Positions 34,140 through 42,345 are shown, counted from the stretch's first letter. The stretch is DNA of 64,000 nucleotides from Paenibacillus sp. Soil787 (GCF_001429545.1 NZ_LMSP01000046.1:117649-181648), one strand, 5' to 3'. Notes: generated by a model from the letters alone, not told the origin. Numbers and translations are program-made.

Positions 34140-34451
34140 TTAATCATATTTATCATCGTCGATTCTAACCACATTATCCATGATAAGCTCAACTTCCGTC
34201 TCGAAGTTTAGATGAAGGGGTGCTGGAAGTACATCCAGGATTTCCTCCACCATGTCCATGTCTAACAACTCATCAATGGTTTGCGGTCGCGGTTCTAACT
34301 CATAAACCCATTCACGGACTGCATCGATGAATAAATAAAAAGATGATTGGAACTGATCAGCGACAGCTTCCTGCTCATCGCCAAGGGATGCCGACATGGC
34401 ATTCCAGTTTTTTAAAGTGGTTAGTAAGGCTTGCTCTACGTTTGGGTTCAT
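34140..34451 (-). CDS. acidic protein of unknown function (103 aa)
   Basis: I do not recognise this protein. It is strongly acidic (IDELLDMDMVEEILDVL), predicted mostly helical, and has neither signal peptide nor membrane helix. The start ATG 34451 is well supported by AGGAG 7 nt upstream. It is a single-gene unit whose transcript would end at the bidirectional terminator. Confidence 0.7.
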   Translation of the reverse strand: MNPNVEQALLTTLKNWNAMSASLGDEQEAVADQFQSSFYLFIDAVREWVYELEPRPQTIDELLDMDMVEEILDVLPAPLHLNFETEVELIMDNVVRIDDDKYD

Positions 34452-34797
34452 AATAATCTCCTAATCGTTCATAGGGTGCTTTCTCATCTATTTAATAGGA
34501 TGAACTTGATGGGGGAGGGGAAATTTTAATACAGGAACCGCAAGTGAAAATTGTTGTACATCAGACAACATAATCCCTTCATTTTAGCTCAAAAGCTACT
34601 GAATGTTATACGACGGAGACCGTCGATTCGTTCATCCATCTTTCTCTACATTGGGGTAAAATCGCATTTTAATAAATGTGAATCATTAGGCTCTTTGCCG
34701 TTAGCGGCAAAGAGCTGCGGTTTATTGGACTCGAAGGATATTGCAAATCCGAGAACTGATAATCCAAGGGCCCTCCTGTTAACCGCCATTTCAACCA
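34452..34797. other. gene-free stretch with a solitary palindrome and an inverted repeat
   Basis: Contains one solitary ATTGTTGTA-family unit at about 34549-34573 (AATTGTTGTACATCAGACAA) and a perfect 11-bp inverted repeat, GCTCTTTGCCG/CGGCAAAGAGC with loop TTAG, at 34690-34715, without a T tract. No credible gene; an open frame through it has no ribosome site. Confidence 0.65.
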
Positions 34798-35805
34798 TCA
34801 CTTCAACGCCTGCGTGGAAGCTCGGATAATCATCTCCGAAGGCAGAATGATCTTCCGATTCTCATGAACGGCTTCACCTTCAATGCGTTCGATCAACATC
34901 TGCATGCCTAATAGGCCGAATTGATAGGCAGGCTGAGAAGCAAGGGTTAGGAACGGGCTAATCGCACCTGATGGGCCGAAATCGTCAAAACAGACGACCG
35001 ATAGATCATCTGGCACCTGCAAGCCACGCAGTCTCAGAGATTGAATGACGCCGACGGCGAGCATGTTGTTAGCCGCGAAGATAGCTGTCGGCGGATCTTC
35101 AAGATTGAGTAAAGCGTCTAATGCGGATTCATCGTGGAAATCACGATAATTCAGATGTGCGACCTGCGAGTCATCTACGGATAATCCGTTAAGTAAATGT
35201 GCCTCGCAGTACCCCGTATAACGCAAGCGGGCTGTAGAAACATCCTGTGAACCATTAATCATCGCGATACGGCGATGCCCCAAACCAATTAAATGCTCAA
35301 CAAGTTTCCGCGCGCCTTCCTTGCTGTCCCCGAGTACCACATCCGCCTCAATTCCCGGAATTTCACGGTCTAAAACAACGAAGGGGATATTACGTTTTTG
35401 CAGTTGTTCAAGATTTTCAACAGAATGATCTCCCGTCGGAGCGAATAGAACGCCATCCACTCGGGTTGATAGAATCATATCCACGTAGTCTTTCTCTTTC
35501 GCATAATCTTCATCACTATTTGCAAAAAGCAGCCGATACCCAGCCCGTTTAGCTGCATCCTCTGCACCGCGTGCAAGCGTAGTATAGAACGGATTCGTAA
35601 TATCCGTAATGAGCAGGGAAAGAATTTTCGTCTTCTGAAGCACCAGACTGCGTGCCATCGAGTTCGGAATATAGTGGAGATCTTCCATTACTTTCCTTAC
35701 TCGTTTGCGCGTTGCTTCGCTGATCCGACCTGTATTATTGATGACCCGTGAAACGGTCATTGCCGAAACACCGGCTTTTTCAGCGATATCATAAATTGTA
35801 ATCAC
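34798..35805 (-). CDS. LacI/GalR family regulator of the fucose-type operon
   Basis: A 335-residue LacI-family protein with helix-turn-helix IYDIAEKAGVSAMTVSRVIN, hinge PNSMARSLVLQKT and an effector-binding domain. The start is GTG 35805, 6 nt after AAGGTGA. It is divergent from fucU at 35929, with the candidate operators at 35891 and 36361 on that side, so it probably represses the fucose genes and responds to a deoxy sugar or its phosphate. The effector is inferred only from context. Confidence 0.92.
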   Translation of the reverse strand: MITIYDIAEKAGVSAMTVSRVINNTGRISEATRKRVRKVMEDLHYIPNSMARSLVLQKTKILSLLITDITNPFYTTLARGAEDAAKRAGYRLLFANSDEDYAKEKDYVDMILSTRVDGVLFAPTGDHSVENLEQLQKRNIPFVVLDREIPGIEADVVLGDSKEGARKLVEHLIGLGHRRIAMINGSQDVSTARLRYTGYCEAHLLNGLSVDDSQVAHLNYRDFHDESALDALLNLEDPPTAIFAANNMLAVGVIQSLRLRGLQVPDDLSVVCFDDFGPSGAISPFLTLASQPAYQFGLLGMQMLIERIEGEAVHENRKIILPSEMIIRASTQALK

Positions 35806-35890
35806 GTTGAGTCACCTTTTCATCTCATCCTATTCGTATATTGTATAGAAATTAAGGATTGACAGCAAGGCTTAAAATTGATAATTTTGA

Positions 35891-35902
35891 GTTATCGGTA
35901 AC
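35891..35902. promoter_or_regulatory. candidate LacI-family operator upstream of fucU
   Basis: GTTATCGGTAAC is a near-palindrome with a central CG, the usual form of LacI-family operators, located 27 nt before the fucU start. A related perfect palindrome lies at 36361. Confidence 0.5.
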
Positions 35903-35928
35903 ACCCATTTTTCGAGGAGGTTTTGAAT

Positions 35929-36354
35929 ATGCTTAAAGGTATTCCTTCCATTCTATCGCCGGAGCTTTTGAAGGTGCTGATGGAAATGGGGCATGGGGAT
36001 GAAATTATTCTAGCGGATGGCAATTTCCCTGCTGCCAGTCATACGAATCGCCTGCTGCGCAGTGATGGCCATGGCGTACCGGAATTGTTGGAAGCGGTTT
36101 TATCATTGTTCCCACTGGATACTTACAGTGAACATCCTATTGCTCTTATGGCGGTAGTTCCAGGAGATACGGTTGAAACATCGATATGGACTACATACGA
36201 AGGAATCATTGGTAAGTACACACCGCCACGAATTGAGTATGTAGATCGATTCCCATTTTATGAGCGAGCGAAGAAAGCCTACGCGATCGTGGCAACGAGT
36301 GAAAAAGCTTTATACGCCAATATTATTTTGAAAAAAGGTGTCATTAGTGAGTAG
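35929..36354 (+). CDS. fucU: L-fucose mutarotase, FucU/RbsD family
   Basis: A 141-residue protein matching FucU in length and in the N-terminal motif LKGIPSILSPELLKVLMEMG followed by GDEIILADGNFPA. FucU interconverts the alpha and beta anomers of L-fucose to feed the isomerase. The start ATG 35929 is 8 nt after CGAGGAGG; the TTG at 35923 is too close. It appears intact, although the fucI and fucA genes behind it are wrecked, so its role is either residual or serves another sugar. Possibly controlled by the divergent LacI-type repressor. Confidence 0.88.
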   Translation: MLKGIPSILSPELLKVLMEMGHGDEIILADGNFPAASHTNRLLRSDGHGVPELLEAVLSLFPLDTYSEHPIALMAVVPGDTVETSIWTTYEGIIGKYTPPRIEYVDRFPFYERAKKAYAIVATSEKALYANIILKKGVISE

Positions 36355-36360
36355 TTTGGA

Positions 36361-36370
36361 TTATCGATAA
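36361..36370. promoter_or_regulatory. second candidate LacI-family operator
   Basis: TTATCGATAA is a perfect 10-bp palindrome centred on CG and close to the site at 35891 (TTATCGGTAA). It lies between fucU and the fucI remnant, 470 bp downstream of the first site, a distance compatible with repressor looping. Confidence 0.4.
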
Positions 36371-36380
36371 CTCTATTGTC

Positions 36381-36839
36381 ATGAAATCATACCTCTCAAT
36401 AGGATCTGTATCCATGGGGATTGCTGGATCAATCGTGAATGAGGAGCTGTTCCAGAATTACATGGGCATGCGCAATGAATATGTCGATATGTCTGAATTA
36501 GTGCGCCGTATTGATAAAGAGATTTTCGATCCTGAAGAGTACCAATTGGCATTGCAACCCGCGTCTGGCTGACATCGAGTTCGGAGAAGAAGCGCTTGGC
36601 CACAATGCGATTCTCTCTGGTTTCCAAGGGCAGCGTCATTGGACGGATCACTTCCCGAACGGTGATTTCATGGAAGCTATCCTGAACACTGCCTTTGACT
36701 AGAATGGCAAACGCGCCCCTTATTTGGTTGCAACGGAGAACGATAGTCTGAATGGTGTTGCGATATTATTCGGTAATCTGCTCACGAATACAGCACAAAT
36801 CTTTGCTGATGTAAGAACATACTGGAGCCCAGATGCGGT
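36381..36839 (+). pseudogene. fucI: L-fucose isomerase remnant (fucI)
   Basis: Fragments match the recalled E. coli FucI: KSYLSIGSVSMGIAGSIVNE and VDMSELVRRIDKEIFDPEEY, then in another frame LADIEFGEEALGHNAILSGF and QGQRHWTDHFPNGDFMEAIL, then YLVATENDSLNGVAI and FADVRTYWSPDAV. Missing are roughly the first third, about 45 residues near 36555 with a frameshift, and the last 40%. A TAG at 36700-36702 stands where FucI has a Trp codon (AFD-stop-NG). The right end is fused to fucA sequence. Not functional. Confidence 0.88.
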
Positions 36840-37277
36840 GAAATGCTCATGCATTTATTTTGCTATCGCGTGAATCCCTTCATGAAGGCGATCGTGCACA
36901 CGCATCCGGCTTATTGTATCGCATTAACACTCGTAGATAATGGGCTTCCAATGTTGTTTCCAGACCAAGCCGCGCTTGTCGGCGATGTAGCCTTTGTTCC
37001 CTATGCCGTTCCGACAACGGATAAACTAGCCAATTTAGTGGCAGAGAAGGCTGACCGTTATAGCTCAATTTTGCTAAACAATCATGGACTCGTCACAACG
37101 GGTAAAAATTTGCGTGAAGCTTACTACCGCACGGAAGTCATGGAAGAGAGCGCGAAGATTTACCTGATCGCGAAGTCCGTTGGTCAACCTAGAAGGCTGA
37201 CGGAAGAAGAGTACAAAGAAATTCAAGGCTTAGAAACTGAAGCTTACCGCGTGAATTTATTGCAGCAAATGAAATAA
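36840..37277 (+). pseudogene. fucA: L-fuculose-phosphate aldolase, 5-prime truncated (fucA-like)
   Basis: The frame from GAA 36840 encodes the C-terminal two thirds of a class II aldolase: EMLMHLFCYR, the zinc-site motif VHTHPAYCIAL and the third histidine in NNHGLVT. The first ~70 residues, containing the phosphate-binding loop, are gone, and the sequence is joined directly to fucI. An ATG at 36843 could start a 144-residue protein but has no ribosome site. The sequence downstream of the junction is otherwise unbroken, so the deletion may be recent. AraD/rhaD-type relatives cannot be excluded; the fuc context favours fucA. Confidence 0.82.
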
Positions 37278-37293
37278 TGGACTTGTCAGGTAT

Positions 37294-37332
37294 ACCCGTT
37301 CTCATCGTAATCGATGGGGGCGGTTTTTTTGT
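37294..37332 (+). terminator. terminator after the fucose gene remnants
   Basis: ACCCG-TTCT-CATCG pairs imperfectly with CGATG-GGGG-CGGT around TAAT, followed by TTTTTTT. Confidence 0.7.
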
Positions 37333-37403
37333 ATAGGAGAAGACGACAAATTTGGAGCGAGCTCGGGCAGTACTTGACGAGAGAAAGAATTGAAATAACC
37401 CCA

Positions 37404-38279
37404 TCATCTGGGGCGCTGCCATTTCTTCCGATAAGCTAGAGGCGTATCTCCATCGCGGTCTTTGAACAAATTGATGAAATGACTGACATTGTCAATACCG
37501 ACACTGGCGGCTATTTCGGATACGGGCCTATCGGAATATTTCAAACGTTCCTTGGCGTGTGTCATGCGGATTAATATGAGATATTCGTGGGGCGAATAGC
37601 CTGTATAACGTTTGAACTGTTTGGCCAAATGGTACTTGCTGACGGCATGATCATGGGCAAGCTGGTCCAGCGAAATCGATTCGATGAACCTATGTTCCAG
37701 CGTTTGGCAAATGTCTTCGATGTAGCTGGGTTTGTCGGCTTCGGGCAATGCCAGATTTTGCGCTGCCAGCAAGAGCTCAGTTAGTAAATCTACAAGAAGC
37801 TTGGACGAGATGAGTTCCGTGCGTGCACTTCTTTGCTGCTGGATAAGCAGGATTTGTCGCAGTTGAGTAGGTATGGAGGATTCAGGGTTCAATTGAAGGA
37901 AAGGCTCATTATTAGCAGCGAACTGCTCATAGTAACCAGATGTCGAGCTGCCATGCAGATGCACCCATAGAATTTCCCAAGGCTCGAGTGGATCTGTTTC
38001 ATAGTAATGATAATCTTCACAATGAATGAAGAACACCTGCCCAGGCTGAAGGTTATAGCTCTTTCCTTGATATTTCAAGCGGCCTTTGCCATTAATCGTA
38101 TAAACGATAAGGTAGGAGTCCAGCTGTTCACGTTCTGTAAAGTAACCAGGCAACGTACGGAAATGGCCAATTTCTTGCACATAATAGAGGGTGGATTTGG
38201 CGAAAACAGTAGGGCTGGATATGAAGCGTATGGAGTCTTCTGACCAAGCTGTCGTAAAATTTTCTTTATAAGTTGTCAT
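37404..38279 (-). CDS. AraC family regulator with cupin-like N-terminus
   Basis: A 291-residue protein: an N-terminal sugar-sensing beta-barrel (GKGRLKYQGKSYNLQPGQVF) and a C-terminal AraC double helix-turn-helix (SLDQLAHDHAVSKYHLAKQF and the VASVGIDNVSHFINLFK-type repeat). I chose ATG 38279; the longer frame to TTG 38318 has no ribosome site, and even the chosen start has only a weak AGGTG. It is divergent from the isomerase-like gene at 38407 and is its likely activator. Confidence 0.88.
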   Translation of the reverse strand: MTTYKENFTTAWSEDSIRFISSPTVFAKSTLYYVQEIGHFRTLPGYFTEREQLDSYLIVYTINGKGRLKYQGKSYNLQPGQVFFIHCEDYHYYETDPLEPWEILWVHLHGSSTSGYYEQFAANNEPFLQLNPESSIPTQLRQILLIQQQRSARTELISSKLLVDLLTELLLAAQNLALPEADKPSYIEDICQTLEHRFIESISLDQLAHDHAVSKYHLAKQFKRYTGYSPHEYLILIRMTHAKERLKYSDRPVSEIAASVGIDNVSHFINLFKDRDGDTPLAYRKKWQRPR

Positions 38280-38406
38280 GCTGCAACACCTGCACAAGAT
38301 TCTATTATTTTTAAACAAGTTTATTGGATGTTTTCTATATTGTAAGCCATTACAATGAGTTTATAAAGGTATTATTTTTATCTTATAAATGAATGGAGTG
38401 GTAGGA

Positions 38407-39909
38407 ATGTCTGTATACCCAGTTATAAAAGCAAGCCAAATACCTCGAATAGGACTTTATTCGGTGGGGCTCCGTGCCTATTGGGAACAGTTCCCTGGCT
38501 TAAAAGAACGGCTTGAGGAATACGGTCGATTCATTGAGAAGAAAATCTCGGAATGGGCTGACGTCTATTATTACGGGCTGGTAGATACGGAAAATGAAGG
38601 GCGGAAGGCAGGAGAATGGCTGAATGAACGTCATGTGGATCTCGTATTCTGTCACGCAGCGACTTATTCGACTAGCTCGACAGTGCTTCCTGTTCACCAA
38701 ATTTGCAAAGCGCCGGTCGTGCTTCTGAATTTGCAGCCGACCTTGCGGCTTAATTATGATCAATCAACAACAGGAGAGTGGCTGGCGCATTGCGGGGCTT
38801 GTCCTGTGCCTGAGTTCGCTAATGTGTTTAACAGGGCGGGAATCCCGTTCCGAGTCATAAATGGGGTACTGGGACTCGATTATACGCCGGCGATTTCGTT
38901 AACGGATGAAGTGACACATAAGCGCCAAGAAGCTATTCGAGCATGGAGGGAGATCGAGGAATGGGTGAAGGCAGCTGGTGTGCCTCGAACACTTCAGCGT
39001 AGCCGTTTCGGCTTTCTTGGTAATACGTACAGCGGCATGCTCGATATGTACAGCGACTTTACGATGATTTCGGCGCAGACCGGGCTGCACGTGGAGGTGC
39101 TTGAAATGTGTGATTTGGATCGCATGCTGCGGGAGGTGACACCACAGGAGGTGAAAGCAAAGCTGGCTGAGGTTCACGAGATGTTCCAGATCAGCGGCGA
39201 CTCGCCTTCTGATCCGATCGCGAAGAAGCCTACGGATGAGCAGCTGGAGTGGTCTTGCAAAGTGGCGGCAGCACAGGAGAAGCTCGTTAGAGCGTACGAT
39301 CTGGACGCCTTGTCCTACTACTACCACGGTGCGCCGGGGGGCGACTATGAGAAGCTGCAGGGCGGCTTCATCGTTGGCCATTCGCTGCTTACCGCGCGCG
39401 GAATCCCCTGCTCCGGCGAAGGGGATCTTAAGACGGCCGTCGCGATGAAAATCAGCGACATCCTTGGCGTCGGCGGCAGCTTCTCGGAAATCGTCGTCGT
39501 GGATTATATTGACGAGACGATCTTGCTGGGCCATGACGGACCGTTCCACATCGCGATTTCCGAAGGAAAGCCGATTCTTCGCGGCATGGGGCTTTATCAC
39601 GGGAAGCAAGGCACGGGCGTATCCGTCGAGGCGAAGGTGAAAGCGGGAGCGATCACGGCGCTGAACTTGACTCAGACCGGCGATGGACGGCTGAAGCTGA
39701 TCTCTAGCGAAGGCGAGTCCACGAAAGGGCCGATCATGAAGATCGGCAACACGCAGACGCCGGTGAAGTTCCGTGATCATCCAGACGCGTACATGTCGCG
39801 CTGGTTCGCCGAAGCGCCGACGCACCACTGTGCGATGTCCATCGGTCATAATGCTTCCATGTTCCAGAAGGTCGCCGAGCTGATGAAAGTTAAGCATGTG
39901 ATTTTGTGA
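38407..39909 (+). CDS. L-arabinose/L-fucose isomerase-like protein
   Basis: A 500-residue protein with the size and fold signature of the AraA/FucI-like isomerase family: N-terminal IPRIGLYSVGLRAYWEQFPG, the central YYHG, and the C-terminal AEAPTHHCAMSIGHN, which carries the metal-ligand histidine region. It differs enough from true AraA that the substrate sugar cannot be named. ATG 38407 is 8 nt after GGAG; ATG 38389 has none. The 3-prime half (from about 39100) is visibly richer in G and C than the 5-prime half. It is single and divergent from an AraC-type regulator. Confidence 0.8.
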   Translation: MSVYPVIKASQIPRIGLYSVGLRAYWEQFPGLKERLEEYGRFIEKKISEWADVYYYGLVDTENEGRKAGEWLNERHVDLVFCHAATYSTSSTVLPVHQICKAPVVLLNLQPTLRLNYDQSTTGEWLAHCGACPVPEFANVFNRAGIPFRVINGVLGLDYTPAISLTDEVTHKRQEAIRAWREIEEWVKAAGVPRTLQRSRFGFLGNTYSGMLDMYSDFTMISAQTGLHVEVLEMCDLDRMLREVTPQEVKAKLAEVHEMFQISGDSPSDPIAKKPTDEQLEWSCKVAAAQEKLVRAYDLDALSYYYHGAPGGDYEKLQGGFIVGHSLLTARGIPCSGEGDLKTAVAMKISDILGVGGSFSEIVVVDYIDETILLGHDGPFHIAISEGKPILRGMGLYHGKQGTGVSVEAKVKAGAITALNLTQTGDGRLKLISSEGESTKGPIMKIGNTQTPVKFRDHPDAYMSRWFAEAPTHHCAMSIGHNASMFQKVAELMKVKHVIL

Positions 39910-39956
39910 AGTTGTTAAAAACCCGCAAGTGGCGGACTTTTAAGTGACCATCAAGT

Positions 39957-40028
39957 TTGCTACTTGATCTTCGTTGCTTTATTCCTGATAAGCTTGCTAC
40001 TTGATCTTCGTCTCGACATACCTGATAA
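39957..40028. repeat. two-copy tandem repeat
   Basis: TTGCTACTTGATCTTCGT and the ending CCTGATAA occur at 39957-39991 and again at 39994-40028; the middle part differs. Period 37 nt. Confidence 0.7.
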
Positions 40029-40035
40029 ACAAACT

Positions 40036-40220
40036 ATGTTGTATAACGTACAACAATTTCGTTTCGTTTCTTCTCTATTAGCTGTCAAAGTTGTATTTCG
40101 TGCAACAATTTTGACTTGTTTTATACTTTTGAGCCGCTTTGGGGAAGAAGAGGTATTTTCTGCAATAATAACAAGGAAACCGCGGATTCGTTCGTGTAAT
40201 GTTGTAAAATTTACAACAAT
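40036..40220. repeat. ATTGTTGTA palindrome cluster 2 (four units)
   Basis: Units at 40036-40059, 40088-40112, 40149-40173 (degenerate) and 40199-40220 (ATGTTGTAAAATTTACAACA). Spacing and unit order agree with the other clusters; the sequence leading into unit 4 (GGATTCGTTCGTGTAATGTT) resembles that of cluster 3 (GGATTCGCTAGCGTAATGTT). Confidence 0.78.
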
Positions 40221-40262
40221 CGATCCATCGATGCGGGAAACGGTGTCCTACACTTACTTCTA

Positions 40263-40492
40263 GGGAACAAAACTCCTCTATTTTAAAGAAAAGTGGCCAG
40301 TGACTTGAATGAGCGGAACGTCAATCCTCTATTTTGGGGAAATTGGCTTAAATTTTGTTTGAACGGAACGTGAGTACGCTATTTAGGTGAAATCTATGCT
40401 TTCTGGGGGAAGAATAACGAAATAAGGGATCGTTGTTCCTCTTGCTTATGAAATCTGGTCGATTTTCAGTAAATAGCGCCTCCACGTTCCTC
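40263..40492. repeat. GGAACG array 2: three forward, two inverted units
   Basis: Forward units near 40263-40284, 40312-40334 and 40362-40385 (CGGAACGTGAGTACGCTATT) are followed by inverted units near 40419-40441 and 40469-40492 (complement of AGGAACGTGGAGGCGCTATT). Spacing about 50-60 nt. Confidence 0.75.
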
Positions 40493-40563
40493 TAAAGGTC
40501 CACTCCATTGTAATCAGAGAAATTAGTGTTAATGGCCATTTTGTTCATTTCAAATATACACGA

Positions 40564-40758
40564 TTAGTTTTGTGGAATAACGGATTCAGCGTCCACACTC
40601 GAGTTGTTATCTGTAATTTCCACATAATGATCGACCGTATCTAGAACCTGACTTAGCTGCCAGCGGCTAAAAACAACATGATCTGAAGAAATCGCATTAT
40701 AGGTGCGTTCTTGTTTACTAATTTTAAAGCCTCGGTAATTTTCATAAATGGTTCTCAT
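40564..40758 (-). CDS. small protein of unknown function (64 aa)
   Basis: I do not recognise this protein. It starts MRTIYENYRGFKISKQERTY and ends in an acidic/polar tail (ITDNNSSVDAE). No signal peptide or membrane helix. Start ATG 40758 is 6 nt after GGGAGAG, a good site. It stands alone between a repeat-rich gap and the promoter region for the short frame at 40957. Confidence 0.6.
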   Translation of the reverse strand: MRTIYENYRGFKISKQERTYNAISSDHVVFSRWQLSQVLDTVDHYVEITDNNSSVDAESVIPQN

Positions 40759-40956
40759 TCTGATCTCTCCCTCGCTTGGATGTATATCTTAAACTATCAT
40801 CAAACGAGCAATTTTGGTAGAGGTGTAAATTGATAGAAATTGTCTATTCCTGACTAATTGCATGTAAATGTGGTTAATTGCTTCTTTTCTGTTGTCTATA
40901 CGTTGTGAAATGTTCTCTACACGGCTTTCCGTTTTGGCCGGAAAGGAGGAATAGGT

Positions 40957-41055
40957 ATGAAAATTGAATGGACTTTTGCGATGAACAAACCTTGGACGAT
41001 AGATCTTGTGTTGGATTTTGTGACCATAGCTAATCGGTATTCGTGCAATATTTAG
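40957..41055 (+). CDS. 32-residue open frame with a perfect ribosome site
   Basis: ATG 40957 lies 7 nt after AAAGGAGG (40942-40949), one of the best sites in the window, and the frame stops at TAG 41053. The peptide (MKIEWTFAMNKPWTIDLVLD then FVTIANRYSCNI) has no recognisable homologue. It could be a genuine small protein, a leader peptide or the surviving start of a truncated gene. It is followed by TTTTTTT at about 41089 with only a weak preceding hairpin. Confidence 0.4.
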   Translation: MKIEWTFAMNKPWTIDLVLDFVTIANRYSCNI

Positions 41056-41143
41056 AGAAAGTTTATCGTCTTCATAGATAATCTGGCTGTTTTTTTGCTA
41101 TTCTGTGTTTAAATATGTTACAGTTAAAAGGAGGTGATCGAGC

Positions 41144-42151
41144 ATGTTAAAATTGGGGATTTTGGACCAATCACAAATAGGAGAAGGTCGCAACGCCGCG
41201 CAAACGCTGGTTGAAACGACCGAGCTGGCGCAAGAGGCAGATAAACTTGGCTACACACGTTACTGGGTATCGGAGCATCATGCTTCTGAGGCGCTTGCTC
41301 ATTCAAGTCCAGAAGTACTTATCGCTCATTTAGCTGCAAAAACGAATCGGATCCGCTTAGGGTCAGGCGGTATTATGATGCCGCATTACAGTGCATACAA
41401 AGTAGCTGAAAATTTCCGTTTGTTGGAGGCGCTGCATCCGGGAAGGATTGACGTTGGTCTTGGACGTGCACCAGGCGGTATGCCCATCTCGACGCGAGCG
41501 CTGCAAGAGGGGAAATACACGAGCGTAGATCAATACCCGCAGCAAGTTGCTGACTTGACGGGGTATTTATATGATTCGCTGCCTGCGAACCATCGCTTTG
41601 CGGCGCTGCAGGCATCTCCAATTATTCCGACAGCACCGGAAATTTGGCTGCTCGGTTCTTCCTACGACAGTGCCAGCATTGCGGCTAAACAAGGGGCTGC
41701 ATTTGGTTTTGCACAGTTTTTTGGCAATGCCGATTGTGAACAAGCGCTGCAGATTTACCGTGAGGAATTCAAGCCGTCTATTTTGAATGATAAGCCACAT
41801 TCGCTTGCGGCGGTTTTAGTCGTTTGCGCCGATACAGAAGAAGAGGCGAAGCGATTGGCGACGAGTACGGATTTATTTTTCCTCTCCCTTGGACGCGGCG
41901 CGCTGCTGCCCTCATTTCCTTCCGTTGAAACGGCTATGAATTATCCGTATACAGAATCGGATATGGCCCTAATACGTGGTCGCCAGCACAAGCGTATTGT
42001 GGGTACGCCTCAGCAAGTAAAAGCGGAGATTCTCAAGCTGAACGAAGCGTATAAAGCTGACGAGTTTATGATCGTTTCGCCGATTCATGATGTGGAAGCG
42101 CGCATTCATTCTTATCGTTTGTTAGCCAAGGCGTTTGAGCTGCAAGTGTAA
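41144..42151 (+). CDS. luciferase-like flavin monooxygenase (LLM class)
   Basis: A 335-residue protein of the bacterial luciferase-like superfamily. Diagnostic stretches are YWVSEHHASEALAHSSPEVL, RLGSGGIMMPHYSAYKVAEN and GRIDVGLGRAPGG, which belong to the flavin-binding TIM barrel of the YwcH/MsnO8-type group. Such enzymes oxidise small organic substrates with FMNH2 and O2. Start ATG 41144 follows AAAGGAGGTGATC, an almost ideal ribosome site. It has its own terminator at 42204. The substrate is unknown. Confidence 0.88.
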   Translation: MLKLGILDQSQIGEGRNAAQTLVETTELAQEADKLGYTRYWVSEHHASEALAHSSPEVLIAHLAAKTNRIRLGSGGIMMPHYSAYKVAENFRLLEALHPGRIDVGLGRAPGGMPISTRALQEGKYTSVDQYPQQVADLTGYLYDSLPANHRFAALQASPIIPTAPEIWLLGSSYDSASIAAKQGAAFGFAQFFGNADCEQALQIYREEFKPSILNDKPHSLAAVLVVCADTEEEAKRLATSTDLFFLSLGRGALLPSFPSVETAMNYPYTESDMALIRGRQHKRIVGTPQQVKAEILKLNEAYKADEFMIVSPIHDVEARIHSYRLLAKAFELQV

Positions 42152-42203
42152 ATGTTTGCGTAAAGTTTGACCGTATGGACATAAGCTCAATCTTGTAAAT
42201 CAG

Positions 42204-42238
42204 AAGCAGCACACCGATTAATGGTGGCTGCTTTTTTC
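42204..42238 (+). terminator. intrinsic terminator
   Basis: AAGCAGC-A-CACC (42204-42215) pairs with GGTGGCTGCTT with one bulge, loop GATTAAT, then TTTTTT. Confidence 0.88.
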
Positions 42239-42345
42239 TATTAGCAACGTATTCTTCATTCATTTTCATAGGCGTACAGCCTTTGTCATGAATACATAAT
42301 TTTGGATATTTAATGAAAGAATAGGGGTGAGGGTGGTGAAGTTCA

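Larger units (their letters stand above)
39910..40563. other. gene-free gap between convergent genes
   Basis: No credible gene. Contains, in order, a weak CCGC/GCGG hairpin after the isomerase gene, a two-copy 35-nt tandem repeat (39957-40028), an ATTGTTGTA palindrome cluster (40036-40220) and a GGAACG array (40263-40492). Confidence 0.7.

Noticed and set aside
34551..34829. Open frame in the gap before the LacI-type gene
   Set aside because: No ribosome site, runs through a palindrome unit and overlaps the 3-prime end of the opposite-strand regulator.
35326..35340. Idea that the whole repeat-rich region is a prophage or genomic island
   Set aside because: No integrase, phage structural genes, tRNA target or flanking attachment repeats were found, and the repeats occur all along the window between ordinary chromosomal genes.
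38899..39897. 332-codon open frame on the minus strand
   Set aside because: It lies antisense inside the isomerase-like gene, has no ribosome site and a His/Arg-rich composition typical of a shadow frame opposite GC-rich codons.
42274..42301. Possible sigma-G promoter before the germination operon (GTACA, 16 nt, CATAAT)
   Set aside because: Neither hexamer fits the forespore consensus well and the spacing is short; not strong enough to list as a feature.
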